A DNA stretch of 64,000 bases from Streptomyces sp. A1136 (GTDB lineage Bacteria; Actinomycetota; Actinomycetes; Streptomycetales; Streptomycetaceae). Position numbers and translations under genes: made by a program. Each line of letters begins with the position of its first letter. The first letter of the stretch is position 1. The notes below the pieces were generated by a model. That model had not been told where the DNA came from. It made no database searches and saw nothing but the letters and a program-made list of their open reading frames with translations. The stretch is from NCBI RefSeq assembly GCF_004795055.1, contig NZ_SSBJ01000014.1, positions 1-64,000 on the forward strand. Direction: 5' to 3'. Below, piece by piece: positions 20,945-41,286 of the stretch.

Positions 20945-22051
20945 TCAGCTGGAGAGCACGGCCTTGAGGGTGCTGCCGGCGGCGACGTCGGCGAGGGCGG
21001 CGCCGTGCTCGGCCAGCGGGTAGGAGGTGACCAGGCTCCGCAGGTCGAACCGGGCCGTCAGGGCGGGCAGCAGTTTCACGTACTCGGTCAGGTGGGCGCC
21101 GGTGAAGGCCCAGGAGCCCACGACGTCCAGTTGCCTAAAGACGATCTGGTGCGGGTTGAGCAGGGTGTCCCCCGCGTCCGTGTACTGCCCGATGATCAGG
21201 TACGAGCCGCCGCGGCGGGCCAGGGTGAGGCCCTGGGCCACGGCCGCGGGCACGCCCGCGCACTCGATGACCAGGTCGGCGCCGCGGCCGCCGGTTTCCT
21301 CGCGGACCTGCTCCAGGGCCGCTTCGGTGCCCGCGGGGCCGGTGATGTCGATGTGCACGTCGCCGATGCCGGCCTTGGCCGCGAGGTCGAGCCGGCCCTG
21401 CGGGCCGCCGACCACGACCACCTTGGCGGCCCCGGCGAGCTGGGCCAGGGCGGCGGCGGCCAGTCCGACGGGGCCGGCGCCCTGGACCACCACCACCTCT
21501 CCGACGCGGACCGGGCGACGCTCGTAGAGGGCGTGCACGACGGTGGGGCCGGCGCAGGCGAACGCCATGGCGGCGAGCGGGTCGACGGTGTCGTCGAGCC
21601 GGACCACGGTGGCGCCTTCGTGCAGCACGATGGCCTCGGCCCAGGCCCCGGCGAGCTCCGAACCCCCGTCCAGGGGGCGGTTGACGCCGTAGGTCCGCCG
21701 GTTCTCGCAGAGGGTGGGCTCGCGGTGCAGCCGGCAGGGCACGCAGGTGCCGCAGGCGATGGAGGAGGCCCACATGACGGTGTCGCCGACGCGCAGTTCG
21801 CGGCCGGCCGCGTCGCGGGCCGGGGTGCCCGGCCCGAACTGTTCGACGGTGCCGAGTCCTTCGTGGCCGAGGACGAGCGGGGTGGGGATGGGCAGGTGGC
21901 CCTGGGCCAGGTGCAGGTCGGTGCCGCAGACCCCGCCGTGGCGGCAGGCGACGACCATGCCGCCCGCGGGGGCCTCGGGCACCTCGAAGGTGCGCAGGGA
22001 GAGCGGCGCGCCGAACTCCTCCAGGACGACGGCGTGGGCGGTGCGGCTCAT
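20945..22051 (-). CDS. Zinc-dependent alcohol dehydrogenase (MDR family), possibly GriF-like
   Basis: 368 residues of a medium-chain dehydrogenase. Catalytic zinc ligands are Cys42 (GVCGTDLH) and His63/Glu64 (LGHEG). A structural zinc site is formed by Cys100, 103, 106 and 115. The Rossmann motif GAGPVG lies near residue 170. The ATG overlaps the stop of the PhyH-type oxygenase gene (ATGA), so the two proteins are made together. In the griselimycin and nostopeptolide pathways, as I recall them, a zinc dehydrogenase (GriF, NosE) oxidises 5-hydroxyleucine to the aldehyde that closes to a methyl-pyrroline carboxylate. The neighbouring GriE-like enzyme makes the same role likely here. This is inference from pairing; substrate residues were not compared. 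Confidence 0.85.
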   Translation of the reverse strand: MSRTAHAVVLEEFGAPLSLRTFEVPEAPAGGMVVACRHGGVCGTDLHLAQGHLPIPTPLVLGHEGLGTVEQFGPGTPARDAAGRELRVGDTVMWASSIACGTCVPCRLHREPTLCENRRTYGVNRPLDGGSELAGAWAEAIVLHEGATVVRLDDTVDPLAAMAFACAGPTVVHALYERRPVRVGEVVVVQGAGPVGLAAAALAQLAGAAKVVVVGGPQGRLDLAAKAGIGDVHIDITGPAGTEAALEQVREETGGRGADLVIECAGVPAAVAQGLTLARRGGSYLIIGQYTDAGDTLLNPHQIVFRQLDVVGSWAFTGAHLTEYVKLLPALTARFDLRSLVTSYPLAEHGAALADVAAGSTLKAVLSS

Positions 22052-22863
22052 GCTCCGGCTCCCTGGAGGGCTTCGAGGAACGGGGCGTCCAGGACGCGCA
22101 GCGGCTCGGTGTCGCGGCAGACCACGTAGTCGGGGCGGGGCTGCCCGTCCGGGTAGCTCGGCAGGTTGGTGGTGTCGTTGTACGTCATGATCAGCAGGCG
22201 GCGGGGGAACGGCGACATGTTGGGCGCGGAGCCGTGCACGATCTCGGGCGAGAAGAGGACCACGGAGCCGGCCCGGCCCTTGGGGCTGACCATGCCGCGT
22301 TCGGCGACGAGTCCGGAGAGCTGGTGCTCGGTGAGGGCGATGTCGTCGGGGTCGAGGTGCTGCGTCGACTTGGCGGTGGCCTTGCGGCTGTCGTTGATCA
22401 GACCGGAGCGGTGCGAGCCGGGCAGGAAGATGACCGGCCCGTTGAACTCGTCGACGTCGTCCAGGAAGACGGCCGCGTTGACCTGGAGGGGGGCGGGCAG
22501 GTTGTCGGCGATCCGCCAGGCGACGTAGTCCTGGTGCCAGGACCACTTCTCGCCGCCGAACGCCGGCTTGGCGTTGATCTTGAACTGGTAGATGTAGACG
22601 TCGTCGGTGAGCAGTTGCCGCACCGGGGTGAGCAGGCGCGGGTCGCGGACGAGGCCGGCGTACTCCGCCTGGCGCTGGTGGGAGGCGTAGACGGCGCGCA
22701 CCTCGTCGCGGCCCTCCTCGGCCACGCGCTGTGGGCCCGGGATCAGACAGTCGCGTGCGAAGGCCTCGCGCAGCCGGTCGATCTCCTGCGGATCGAAGGC
22801 GGATTCCAGCAGCAGGAATCCGTCCTGGTGATAGCGGGTGATCTGCTCTTGGGTCAGAAGCAT
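22048..22863 (-). CDS. PhyH-family Fe(II)/2-oxoglutarate hydroxylase, GriE-like (candidate leucine 5-hydroxylase)
   Basis: 271 residues from the ATG at 22863, which has GGAGAG seven bases upstream; a more distal in-frame ATG at 22878 has a weaker site. The iron ligands are His110 and Asp112 (SWHQDY) and His210 (EIVHGSAPN), with Arg221/222 placed to bind 2-oxoglutarate. YASHQRQ, QFKINAKPAFGG, DEFNGPVIFLPGSH and the H110/D112/H210 numbering agree with my memory of GriE, the leucine delta-hydroxylase of griselimycin biosynthesis; I could not run the alignment. The gene is coupled to the zinc dehydrogenase downstream. A looser alternative is another amino-acid or ectoine-type hydroxylase of the same family. 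Confidence 0.85.
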   Translation of the reverse strand: MLLTQEQITRYHQDGFLLLESAFDPQEIDRLREAFARDCLIPGPQRVAEEGRDEVRAVYASHQRQAEYAGLVRDPRLLTPVRQLLTDDVYIYQFKINAKPAFGGEKWSWHQDYVAWRIADNLPAPLQVNAAVFLDDVDEFNGPVIFLPGSHRSGLINDSRKATAKSTQHLDPDDIALTEHQLSGLVAERGMVSPKGRAGSVVLFSPEIVHGSAPNMSPFPRRLLIMTYNDTTNLPSYPDGQPRPDYVVCRDTEPLRVLDAPFLEALQGAGA

Positions 22864-22930
22864 GCTGGGTCTCTCCATCCAGACGTTTTCGTGGGGCAGG
22901 GGTCCGGCGCGCGCCTGCGGGCACGGCGGG

Positions 22931-23671
22931 TCATCCCATGAAATTCCCGCCGTCGACGACGAGTTGCTGTCCGGTGACATAGCTGCTCTTGGCGGTCACC
23001 AGGAATTCCAGCGCGTCGGCGATGTCCTGCGCCGTTCCGATACGCCGGGAGGGAATGGAGCGCAGGATCTCCGCGCGCCGGGCCGGTTCGTGAAGTCCGT
23101 ACCGTTCCACGACTTCCGGGGTGTCGGTGAATCCGGGGATCAGGGCGTTGACCCTTACCCGGGGGGCGAATTCGAGGGCCAGGCATTTGGTCAGCTGCAG
23201 CAGTCCTGCCTTGGACGCGCAGTAGTTGGCGCCATTCGGCCGCGGCCGGATGGCCGTGGTGGCCCCTACGTTGACGATGCAGCCCGTGCCGGCTTCGAGC
23301 ATCGCGGGGGCCAGCGCCCGGGTGAGGCGGAAGGGACCGGAGAGGTTGACCGCGAGCACCCGGTCCCAGTCCTCGTCCGTGAGGTCGAGGAACGGGCGGT
23401 CGCGGTTGATTCCCGCGTTGTTGACGAGGACGGCGGGCGCGCCGGAGGCCGCGAGGATCCGCCCGCACACCTCCGCGACCTGCTCCTGCCGCGTGACGTC
23501 CAGGCGGACCGGTTCGATCAGCCCCCCGCCCGCTGCCGCCGCCTTGTCCGCGGCCTCCTCGTCCCCCTGGTAGAGGGCGTGGACGTGGTGTCCGAGGGCG
23601 GCGAGGCGCAGACTCAGGGCGAGCCCGATGCCGCGGGTGCCGCCGCTCACCACCGCTGTGGGTCGGTCCAT
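22931..23671 (-). CDS. Short-chain dehydrogenase/reductase, FabG-like, with altered catalytic Ser
   Basis: 246 residues, the usual SDR length. The NAD(P)-binding GGTRGIG is at 10-16, NNAG near 84, and the YxxxK pair is Tyr150/Lys154 (ANYCASKAG). The position 13 residues before the Tyr, normally the catalytic Ser (GS in FabG), is Ala137, followed by Thr138 (VNVGATTA). Thr may stand in for Ser, or the activity may be changed. The C-terminus VTGQQLVVDGGNFMG is normal. The start is five bases after the stop of the 2OG oxygenase gene, so the two are probably co-translated. It could reduce a ketone or imine in the amino-acid tailoring route, which has no ProC-like reductase. Confidence 0.85.
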   Translation of the reverse strand: MDRPTAVVSGGTRGIGLALSLRLAALGHHVHALYQGDEEAADKAAAAGGGLIEPVRLDVTRQEQVAEVCGRILAASGAPAVLVNNAGINRDRPFLDLTDEDWDRVLAVNLSGPFRLTRALAPAMLEAGTGCIVNVGATTAIRPRPNGANYCASKAGLLQLTKCLALEFAPRVRVNALIPGFTDTPEVVERYGLHEPARRAEILRSIPSRRIGTAQDIADALEFLVTAKSSYVTGQQLVVDGGNFMG

Positions 23672-23676
23672 GGCGG

Positions 23677-24519
23677 TCAGGACCAGTACTGGAGGGTGCC
23701 GTCCGCGCCGACGCCCATGAAGAAGGAGAGGGCGACACGCCGGCCGGGGCCCTCGTTGCCGCGTACGGCGTGGTAGTTGCGGGGGTCGAAGATGACCGCG
23801 TCGCCAGGACCGGGACGGACCACGACGCTCGGCTCGCCCTGTGCCAGCTCCTCGGCGTATCCGTACCCGTCGCGGGCCCGCTCGTCGGTGGGGAGCCAGC
23901 GGCGGCGGAAGATCTGGGTGGCGCCGCCGCCCTCCGGCATGGAGAGGTACCAGTTGAAGCCGATCTGCGCGATGACCGGGTCGTCGAGGGCGCCGGGGAG
24001 CTCCCGGGCGATCTCGTCCCAGTGCATTTTCATCCCGCCGGTGGTCTCACGGATCATGCCGGCGTACATGGGCCGCCCGCCGCATGAGGCCGGGGCCATC
24101 GGGCCGCCCCAGGCGGCCCGGATCCGGTCCACGGCGAGGTCGAGCGGGTCGGCGCCGCCGAGGAGGGTGGCGCGGTGCAGGGCGGACTGCTCGGCGTCCT
24201 CCCAGTACGCGCCGCCGAGGCCGTGGGCGTCGTAATGGTCGTAGGCGGCGGGGCCGAGCTTGGGAATGCGCGGGAATACGATCTCCTCGTCGTACGAGCC
24301 CATCGGGACGTTGTCGAGTCCGCGCAGGACGGTGCCGCACTCCTCGGGGCTGCCGAAGCTCTTGATGTGGATCGCGCCGACGGTTCCGGCGGCCAGTCGG
24401 ACGAGCTGGTCACGGGTGAGCTTTTCGGCGCTCTCCACGGTCTCCACGTCAAAGAGGACGTAGATGGGTGTCTGATTGCTGCTGACGTTCTCACGCGTCG
24501 AAGCGGTGGTTGCTGCCAC
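23677..24519 (-). CDS. Fe(II)/2-oxoglutarate-dependent oxygenase, first gene of operon 2
   Basis: 280 residues from a GTG at 24519 preceded by GGAGAAACC; an in-frame ATG at 24555 would add 12 residues but has a weaker ribosome site. The facial triad is His166 and Asp168 (MKMHWDEI) and His250 (RNYHAVRG), with Arg260/261 for 2-oxoglutarate. The carboxylate is present, so this is a hydroxylase-type enzyme rather than an HxG halogenase. The GPGDAVIFDPRNYH stretch is the typical last beta strands of the double-stranded helix. It is not closely related to the PhyH enzyme two genes on. Substrate unknown; a free or carrier-bound amino acid is plausible. It is the first gene after the TAGGGG repeats. 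Confidence 0.8.
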   Translation of the reverse strand: MAATTASTRENVSSNQTPIYVLFDVETVESAEKLTRDQLVRLAAGTVGAIHIKSFGSPEECGTVLRGLDNVPMGSYDEEIVFPRIPKLGPAAYDHYDAHGLGGAYWEDAEQSALHRATLLGGADPLDLAVDRIRAAWGGPMAPASCGGRPMYAGMIRETTGGMKMHWDEIARELPGALDDPVIAQIGFNWYLSMPEGGGATQIFRRRWLPTDERARDGYGYAEELAQGEPSVVVRPGPGDAVIFDPRNYHAVRGNEGPGRRVALSFFMGVGADGTLQYWS

Positions 24520-24651
24520 GGTTTCTCCAGATGATCGCTCGAGGAAGAGCGGCATGTTCTTTGCGTTTCCCTCGAGTTCGACGGTACGAGGGGCCTGGCC
24601 TGAAGCTGCACCCCTATCGGCCCCTAAGCCTTCTGGGGGCGCCCCCGAGGC
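24520..24651 (-). promoter_or_regulatory. Operon 2 promoter region with paired TAGGGG hexamers
   Basis: On the minus strand this 132-base gap reads, in order: a 12-base GGGGGC/GCCCCC palindrome (24635-24646) just after the thioesterase stop, likely ending operon 1; then TAGGGG CCGA TAGGGG TGC (hexamers at 24621-24626 and 24611-24616, 10 bp apart); then, 24 bases on, TACCGTCG, a possible -10 region; then the GGAG site of the oxygenase gene. Tandem short repeats about one helical turn apart ahead of a promoter are how SARP activators bind. The same pair occurs ahead of operon 1. Function is inferred. Confidence 0.55.
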
Positions 24652-25482
24652 TCAGCCGGCGGCGAGCGCGTCGATGTGCGCGGTGACGGTGGCGAGCACG
24701 TCTCGCTGCTGCTCGGCGAGGTAGAAGTGCCCGCCGGGGAAGACCCGCAGGGCGAAGTCCCCCGCGGTGTGGTCGCGCCAGGCCGCACCCTGTTCGGCCG
24801 AAACACGCGGATCGCTGTCGCCGATGAGGGCGACCACGGGGCAGCCCACCCGGGCGTCCGGGGCCGGCCGGTAGGTCTCCACCGCGGCGAAGTCGGCCCG
24901 GATGGTGGGGACGACCAGCTGGAACAGCTCGGGGTCGTCCAGCATCCGCAGGTCGGTGCCGCCGAGCTTCTTCAGCTCGTCGAGCAGGGCACGGTCGGGC
25001 AGCCGGTGGATGCCGTCGTCCCGGCTGAGGGCGGGGGCGCGCCGACCCGACGCGAGGAACAGGTCCGGCGCGCGGACGGTGCCGGGGCCGGCGGCGGCGA
25101 GCCGTTCCAGCGCCCGGGCGGTCTCGAAGCCGACGACGGCTCCCATGCTGTGGCCGAAGAGGACCAACGGGCGGTCGGCGGGGACGGCGGCGGCCACCTC
25201 GGCCGCCGCCGCCTCGGCGAGTTCGGCGATGCTCGCGGCGCAGGCTTCGCGGTGCCGGTCCTGCCGGCCGGGGTACTGCACGGCGATGACCTCGTACCGG
25301 GTCGAGAGCGCCTGGGACCAGGGGAAGTAGAAGCTCGCCGATCCGCCCGCGTGCGGCAGGCACACGAGGGTGGCCTCGGCCCGGGCCGGGCTGTCGTGGT
25401 AGCGGCGCAGCCACGGCCCGGGGTGTTCCGCGGGCAGGGTGCGCCCGCCGCCGGCGGCGGCGGGCGCGCTCGCGACGGTCAC
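24652..25482 (-). CDS. Type II (editing) thioesterase
   Basis: 276 residues of an alpha/beta hydrolase in the GrsT/RifR-type family. The triad is Ser112 in GHSMG, Asp222 or 224 in IGDSDP and His252 in [20 protein letters not shown] near 44-55 is the family's oxyanion region. Such enzymes clear wrong or decarboxylated acyl groups from carrier proteins. The gene starts inside the panD stop (ATGA overlap) and is the last gene of operon 1. No type I thioesterase is fused to any assembly-line protein here, and chain release is assigned to the reductase domain of NRPS B, so a role in final release is unlikely. Confidence 0.93.
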   Translation of the reverse strand: MTVASAPAAAGGGRTLPAEHPGPWLRRYHDSPARAEATLVCLPHAGGSASFYFPWSQALSTRYEVIAVQYPGRQDRHREACAASIAELAEAAAAEVAAAVPADRPLVLFGHSMGAVVGFETARALERLAAAGPGTVRAPDLFLASGRRAPALSRDDGIHRLPDRALLDELKKLGGTDLRMLDDPELFQLVVPTIRADFAAVETYRPAPDARVGCPVVALIGDSDPRVSAEQGAAWRDHTAGDFALRVFPGGHFYLAEQQRDVLATVTAHIDALAAG

Positions 25483-25895
25483 GACGCGACGAGGTCGCCG
25501 CGCAGCAACCCCGAGCCGGCCGGGGTGTCCGCCGGGTCAGAGCCCGTGTGGCGCACGGTGTTGTGCTCGTCGACGAAGACGACGCGGGGCTCGATGCGCC
25601 GGGCCTCGGCGTCGGTGACGGTGGCGTACGCGATGATGATCACGAGGTCGCCGGGGCTGATCAGGCGGGCGGCGGCGCCGTTGATGCCGATGACCCCGGA
25701 GTCGCGCGGACCCTCGATGACGTAGGTGGAGAGCCGGTTGCCGTTGTTGATGTCGACGATGTCGACCTTCTCGCCCGGCAGCAGGTCGGCGGCCTCCATG
25801 AGTTCGGCGCTGATCGTGACTGATCCGACGTAGTGCAGGTCCGCCTGGGTGACCCGGGCCCGGTGGATCTTGGACTTGAACATGGTTCGGTACAC
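25479..25895 (-). CDS. panD: Aspartate 1-decarboxylase (pyruvoyl enzyme)
   Basis: 138 residues. The self-processing Gly24-Ser25 pair lies in HYVGSVTIS, as in characterised PanD, and [20 protein letters not shown] matches the N-terminal beta chain. Numbering from the GTG start (VYRTMF) places Gly24-Ser25 exactly as in E. coli, which supports that start. The enzyme makes beta-alanine from aspartate. Its presence inside an NRPS operon, next to mbtH and the thioesterase and coupled to the latter, suggests a dedicated beta-alanine supply for an adenylation domain, best fit module 2 of NRPS A. Confidence 0.95.
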   Translation of the reverse strand: MYRTMFKSKIHRARVTQADLHYVGSVTISAELMEAADLLPGEKVDIVDINNGNRLSTYVIEGPRDSGVIGINGAAARLISPGDLVIIIAYATVTDAEARRIEPRVVFVDEHNTVRHTGSDPADTPAGSGLLRGDLVAS

Positions 25896-25946
25896 GGTTG
25901 TCTCGTCTCCTTCTGTGGCGTGGGTGGGGGCGCGGGGGTGCGGGCC

Positions 25947-26156
25947 TCAGCCCGCGTCGGCCATCCGGCGGCGCAGGCCGAGCGGACGCAGGTCCGTCCA
26001 GTCGGCGGCGATCCGGGCCAGGCACTCCTCGCGGGTCCCGGTGAATCCGGTGGTGTCCCAGCCGGCTGGGGGCTCCTGGTCCGCGGGCCACACGGAGCGC
26101 TGCTCCTCGTGGTTGACCACGACGTCCCAGGCCGACGCGGCGGCGGGGGCGGTCAT
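25947..26156 (-). CDS. MbtH-family NRPS adenylation chaperone
   Basis: 69 residues, the normal size. The signature NHEEQRSVWPADQEPPAGW, then EECLARIAADWTDLRPLGLR, includes the conserved Trp residues that clamp an Ala side chain on the A domain. MbtH proteins bind and activate many adenylation domains, so this one probably serves NRPS A and B. The ATG overlaps the TGA of the methyltransferase gene (ATGA), and a 51-base gap precedes panD. Confidence 0.95.
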   Translation of the reverse strand: MTAPAAASAWDVVVNHEEQRSVWPADQEPPAGWDTTGFTGTREECLARIAADWTDLRPLGLRRRMADAG

Positions 26157-27058
26157 CGGGCACCGCCCGCGGTGGCGGGCTTGGTGCCGGAGAACATGAA
26201 GAACACCAGCATCATCGAGGCGTCCGGGCGGGCCAGGAACTCGTCCATGGCATCGGCGGTCACCTCGCAAGGGCGCTGGGCGGCGGGGTTGACGGCGACC
26301 ATCGCCGCGGTCCGGGAGCGGATGTCGAGCTGCGGTGCCAGGACGTCCATGCCGACCTCCTCGCTGGAGATGGCGACGGCCTCGACCTTGATGTCGGTGA
26401 AGCCGGCCTCGCGCATCAACCGGCCCATCTCGCGGCCGATCAGGCGGTTGCCGCCGCGGCCGGCCTGGAGCTCGATGCGCAGCCGCACGACCTCGTCGAA
26501 CTCGGGCAGTTCGGGCTGCGGGTGCAGCAGACCCCAGAGGGCGTCGTCGACGTCGATGACGGCGAGGCGGCCGCCCGGGCGCAGCGTGCGGTGGATCTCG
26601 GCGAGCGCGTCGGCGGTGTGCGGCACGTGCTGGAGGACCAGGCGGGCGTGCGCGAGGTCGTAGGCGTCGCTCGGCAGTCCGGACTCCAGGACGGAGCCCT
26701 GGACCAGGGTGAGCTGCTCGGGGCGGGCGGGGGCGAGGTGGCCGCGGGCGTGCTCGATCAGGTCCTCGTTCAGCTCCAGGCAGGTGACGGTCCCGTCGGG
26801 GACCTCCTCCAGCAGGCGCTCGGTGATGTATCCGGGGCCGGAGCCGATCTCCAGGACGTCGCTGTCGGTGGTGAGGCCGAACTCGCGCAGGATGCGGGCC
26901 TCCTTGCCCCAGGAGGCGGCGACCTGCTGGCGCAGGCGGTGGATCTCGTTCTCCGGCGCGTGGTGCTCGCCCGGCTTGTAGTAGGAGGACGGGCGGGACA
27001 GGTCCGCGCCCGGCGTCCGGGCGAGGTCGGCGGCGGCGGGCTGGGTCAGGGTCGTCAT
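26153..27058 (-). CDS. SAM-dependent methyltransferase, class I
   Basis: 301 residues. Motif I is VLEIGSGPGY, followed by the acidic loop CLELNEDLIEHA, ARLVLQHVPHT at the motif IV position and LRPGGRLAVIDVDD as post-motif. It therefore binds SAM; whether the target is O, N or C cannot be read. It is the only free methyltransferase in the window and no methyltransferase domain is embedded in the megasynthases, which links it to the metK/kinase/metH set in operon 2. It begins 59 bases after the NRPS B stop. The upstream extension of this frame into NRPS B is a shadow reading. Confidence 0.88.
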   Translation of the reverse strand: MTTLTQPAAADLARTPGADLSRPSSYYKPGEHHAPENEIHRLRQQVAASWGKEARILREFGLTTDSDVLEIGSGPGYITERLLEEVPDGTVTCLELNEDLIEHARGHLAPARPEQLTLVQGSVLESGLPSDAYDLAHARLVLQHVPHTADALAEIHRTLRPGGRLAVIDVDDALWGLLHPQPELPEFDEVVRLRIELQAGRGGNRLIGREMGRLMREAGFTDIKVEAVAISSEEVGMDVLAPQLDIRSRTAAMVAVNPAAQRPCEVTADAMDEFLARPDASMMLVFFMFSGTKPATAGGAR

Positions 27059-27117
27059 GGCGGTTCGGTGTCTCCGTCGCTGGTGGTGGTGTGTGGATGG
27101 GAGGGGTGCCGGACGGC

Positions 27118-31568
<4,451 letters not shown>

Positions 31569-31572
<4 letters not shown>

Positions 31573-34500
31573 TGCTCCACCGCCTCGGCAGGGTTGTGGG
31601 TCTGTGCGCGGACGGCGAGTTCGGCCATCCGCCGGACGGTCGGCTCGTCCAGGAAGTCCTCCAGCGGGAGGTCGGCCCGGAAGAGCCTGTTCGCCCGGGA
31701 GATGAGCTGGGAGGCGTTCAGGGAGTCGCCGCCGAGCATGAAGAGGTCGTCGTCGGGCCTGATCCGCTCGATGCCGAGCAGCTCCCGCCACAGGGCGGCG
31801 ACCTGCTCCTGCGGGCCGTCGGCGAGGCGGACCGGGCCGCCGACCTCGACGTCGGCCGGGTCCGGCCCGCCGGCGGCTGCCACGTCGGCGGCGGGCGGTG
31901 CCGGGAGGGCCGAGAGGGCCGGGGCGGCAGCCGCCGTGGCTCCGGCCGCGGCCGGGGCGTCGATCCAGTGCCGGCGCCGGTCCATCGGGTGCCCGGGCAG
32001 CGCCGTGATCCGCGGCCGGTCCGGGCCGTCGCCGGCCGACGGCAGCTCCAGGTCGACGCCGTGCGCCCAGGCGTCGCCCACCGCCTGGAGCAGGACCTGC
32101 CGGTCCGAACCGGCCTGGCGGGCGCCCCGTACGGTGCCGACCGTGCGCAGCGCGGGCCCGCCGGTCCAGGCGGCGAACCGGCCGAGTGCCCGGCCGGGGC
32201 CCAGCTCCAGCAGCACCGGGTCGGGCTGGACCTCCAGCAGTGCGCCGACCCCGTCGGCGAAGCGTACGGCGGCCCGCGCCTGGCCGGCCCAGTACCGCGG
32301 GTCGGTGGCCTCGGCGTCGGTGATCCAGGTGCCGGTGACGTTGGACGCGAAGGGGATCCGCGGTGGGTTCAGCCGCACCCCGGCGACCAGGTCCGCGAAG
32401 GGCTCCACCATCGGGTCGAGCAGCGGCGAGTGGAAGGCGTGCGAGGTGACCAGCCGTTTGGCGGCGACCCCGCGGGCGGCCAACTCGGCCTCGGCGGCGG
32501 CCACGGCCGCCTCCGTGCCGGACAGCACGCAGCGCGCGGGTGCGTTCAGCGCGGCGATGGTGAGCCCGGGACCCTCCAGGGTGCGGGCCTCGGCCTCGGT
32601 GAGTTCCACCGCGAGCATCACCCCGCGGGGGCACTCTTCCATCAGGCGCCCGCGGGCGGCGACCAGGCGGACGGCGTCCTCCAGGCCCATGACCCCGGCG
32701 ACGGCGGCGGCGGTCCACTCCCCCAGGCTGTGGCCGAGCAGCGCGGCGGGCCGTACGCCGCGCGCCGTCCACCACCGGGCCAGTGCGTACTCGACGGCGA
32801 ACAGCGCCGGCTGCGCGAACCGGGTGGAGGTGAGCGCGTCGTCCGCGCCGGCCGGGGCCGGGCTGCTCAGCAGGGCGAGCAGGTCGGTCCCGGTGTGCGG
32901 GGCGAACAGCTCGGCGCACTCGGCGAGGTGCCGTGCGAACTCCGGCTCCTCGGCGAGGAGTCCGGCGGTCATGCCCTGGTACTGGGTGCCCTGGCCGGGG
33001 AAGAGGAAGACGGCCGGGGCGTCGCCGGCCGCCCGGACGCCGGTCGCGCGGCGCAGCGCCGCCGCCGCCGCGGCGGGCTCGGCCGCCGCCACCGCGGTGC
33101 GGTACGGGAACCGTCTGCGGCCGCGGGCCAGGGTGTGCGCGATGTCGGGCAGGGTCTCGGCGGGTGCGGTGCCGAGGACGTCCGCGAGCCGGCCTGCGGC
33201 TTCGGCGAGGGCGTCGGAGGTACGGGCGGACAGGGTGATCAGCTGGTGCCGGGGCGGGGCGGCGGCAGCGGTGGTGGTCCGGGCGGGGGCGGCGGGCGGT
33301 TGTTCCAGTACGACGTGCGCGTTGGTGCCGCCCACGCCGAAGGAGCTGACCCCGGCCCGGCGCGGTCCGGGCCCCGCCGGCCAGGCCCGGCGCCGGTCGT
33401 TGACGGTGAAGGGCGACTTCTCACTGGTCCGCGGGTTGCGTGTGCGGTAGTGCAGGCTCGGCGGCAGTTCGCCCTCACGGACCGCCAGCACGGCCTTGAT
33501 CAGGCCGACGACGCCCGAGGCGGCGTTGAGATGGCCGATGTTCGTCTTGACCGATCCGATGGCGACGGCGCCGGGCGCCGCCCCGTCGGCGCCGAACACC
33601 TCGTCCAGGGCCGCCAGTTCGATCGGGTCGCCGATCGCGGTGCCGGTGCCGTGGGCCTCCACGTAGCCGATCGAGGCGGGGCTCACCCCGGCCGCGAAGT
33701 AGGCGTCGGTGAGGACGTCGGCCTGCCCGTCGGTGCTCGGCGCGGTGTAACCGCTCTTGCGGGAGCCGTCGTTGTTCACGGCGGAGCCGAGGATCACGGC
33801 GTGGATCCGGTCGCCGTCGGCGAGGGCGTCGGAGAGCCGCTTGAGGGCGACCACGCCGGCGCCGCTGCCGAAGACCGTGCCGGCCGCGTCGGCGTCGAAG
33901 GCCCGGCAATAGCCGTCGGGGGACTGGATGCCCCCCGTCTCGTACACGTAGCCCCAGTCCTGCGGGAGCTTGACCGAGGCCCCTCCGGCGAGCGCCATGT
34001 CGCACTGGTAGTCCAGCAGTGCCCGGGCCGCCTCGGCCACCGCGACCAGCGAGGTGGAGCACGCGGTCTGGACGGTGACGGCGGGCCCGGTCAGGCCCAG
34101 CCGGTGGGCGACGCGGCTGGTGAGGTAGTCCTTGTCGTTGCCGTGCAGCAGGGCCGCCGGGTACTCGCCGAGCAGCCCCTCTCGGGAGCGGCCCGGCAGC
34201 ACGTTGAGGACCAGGTAGGAGTTGAAGGAGGTACCGCCCCAGACGCCGATCCGACCCCGGGACCGTTCGGGATCGCAGCCCGCGTCCTCCAGCGCCGCCC
34301 AGCACTGCTCCAGGAACAGCCGCTGCTGCGGGTCGGCGAGCGCCGCCTCGCGCGGCGTCATGCCGAAGAACTCAGCGTCGAAGTCCTCCACGCCCTTGAT
34401 CCGCGCGACGGCGGGCACGTACCCCTCCGGGGCGTCGGCGGGCGGCTCCAGGCGCTCGATGGACTCGACGCCCTCGACCAGGTTCCGCCAGAACCCGTCC

Positions 34501-34617
34501 GGGTCATCGGCTCCCGGTACCCGGCAGGCCAGTCCGACGACGGCGATCCGCTCCTGGTCGTCCGCCCCGTCCATGCCGTACGTCCCGTCCGTGCGGTCGT
34601 TGTGTTCGGCCACGGCC

Positions 34618-34625
<8 letters not shown>
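31569..34625 (-). CDS. PKS D: KS-AT-ACP module between the two NRPSs
   Basis: 1018 residues. KS about 25-455 with Cys189 (VQTACSTSL), EAHGTG and NIGHLN. AT: FLFPGQGTQYQGM, then GHSLGEWTAA, then SHAFHSP, the signature of malonyl-CoA-specific domains. ACP Ser968 (LGGDSLNASQL). There is no KR, DH or ER, so it should add two carbons and leave a beta-ketone. The KS is of the kind that accepts peptidyl chains from an upstream NRPS. It starts eight bases inside the end of NRPS A and its stop overlaps the NRPS B start, which supports the order NRPS A, PKS D, NRPS B. Confidence 0.95.

Positions 34626-41282
<6,657 letters not shown>

Positions 41283-41286
<4 letters not shown>

Noticed and set aside
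22052..22924. Extension of the zinc dehydrogenase into the PhyH gene region, giving a 659-residue fusion
   Set aside because: The added part is a frame-shifted reading of the PhyH gene. The dehydrogenase has its own ATG overlapping the PhyH stop.
23677..24519. Calling the lead 2OG oxygenase a halogenase
   Set aside because: The motif is HWD with the carboxylate present; iron halogenases have Gly or Ala at that place.
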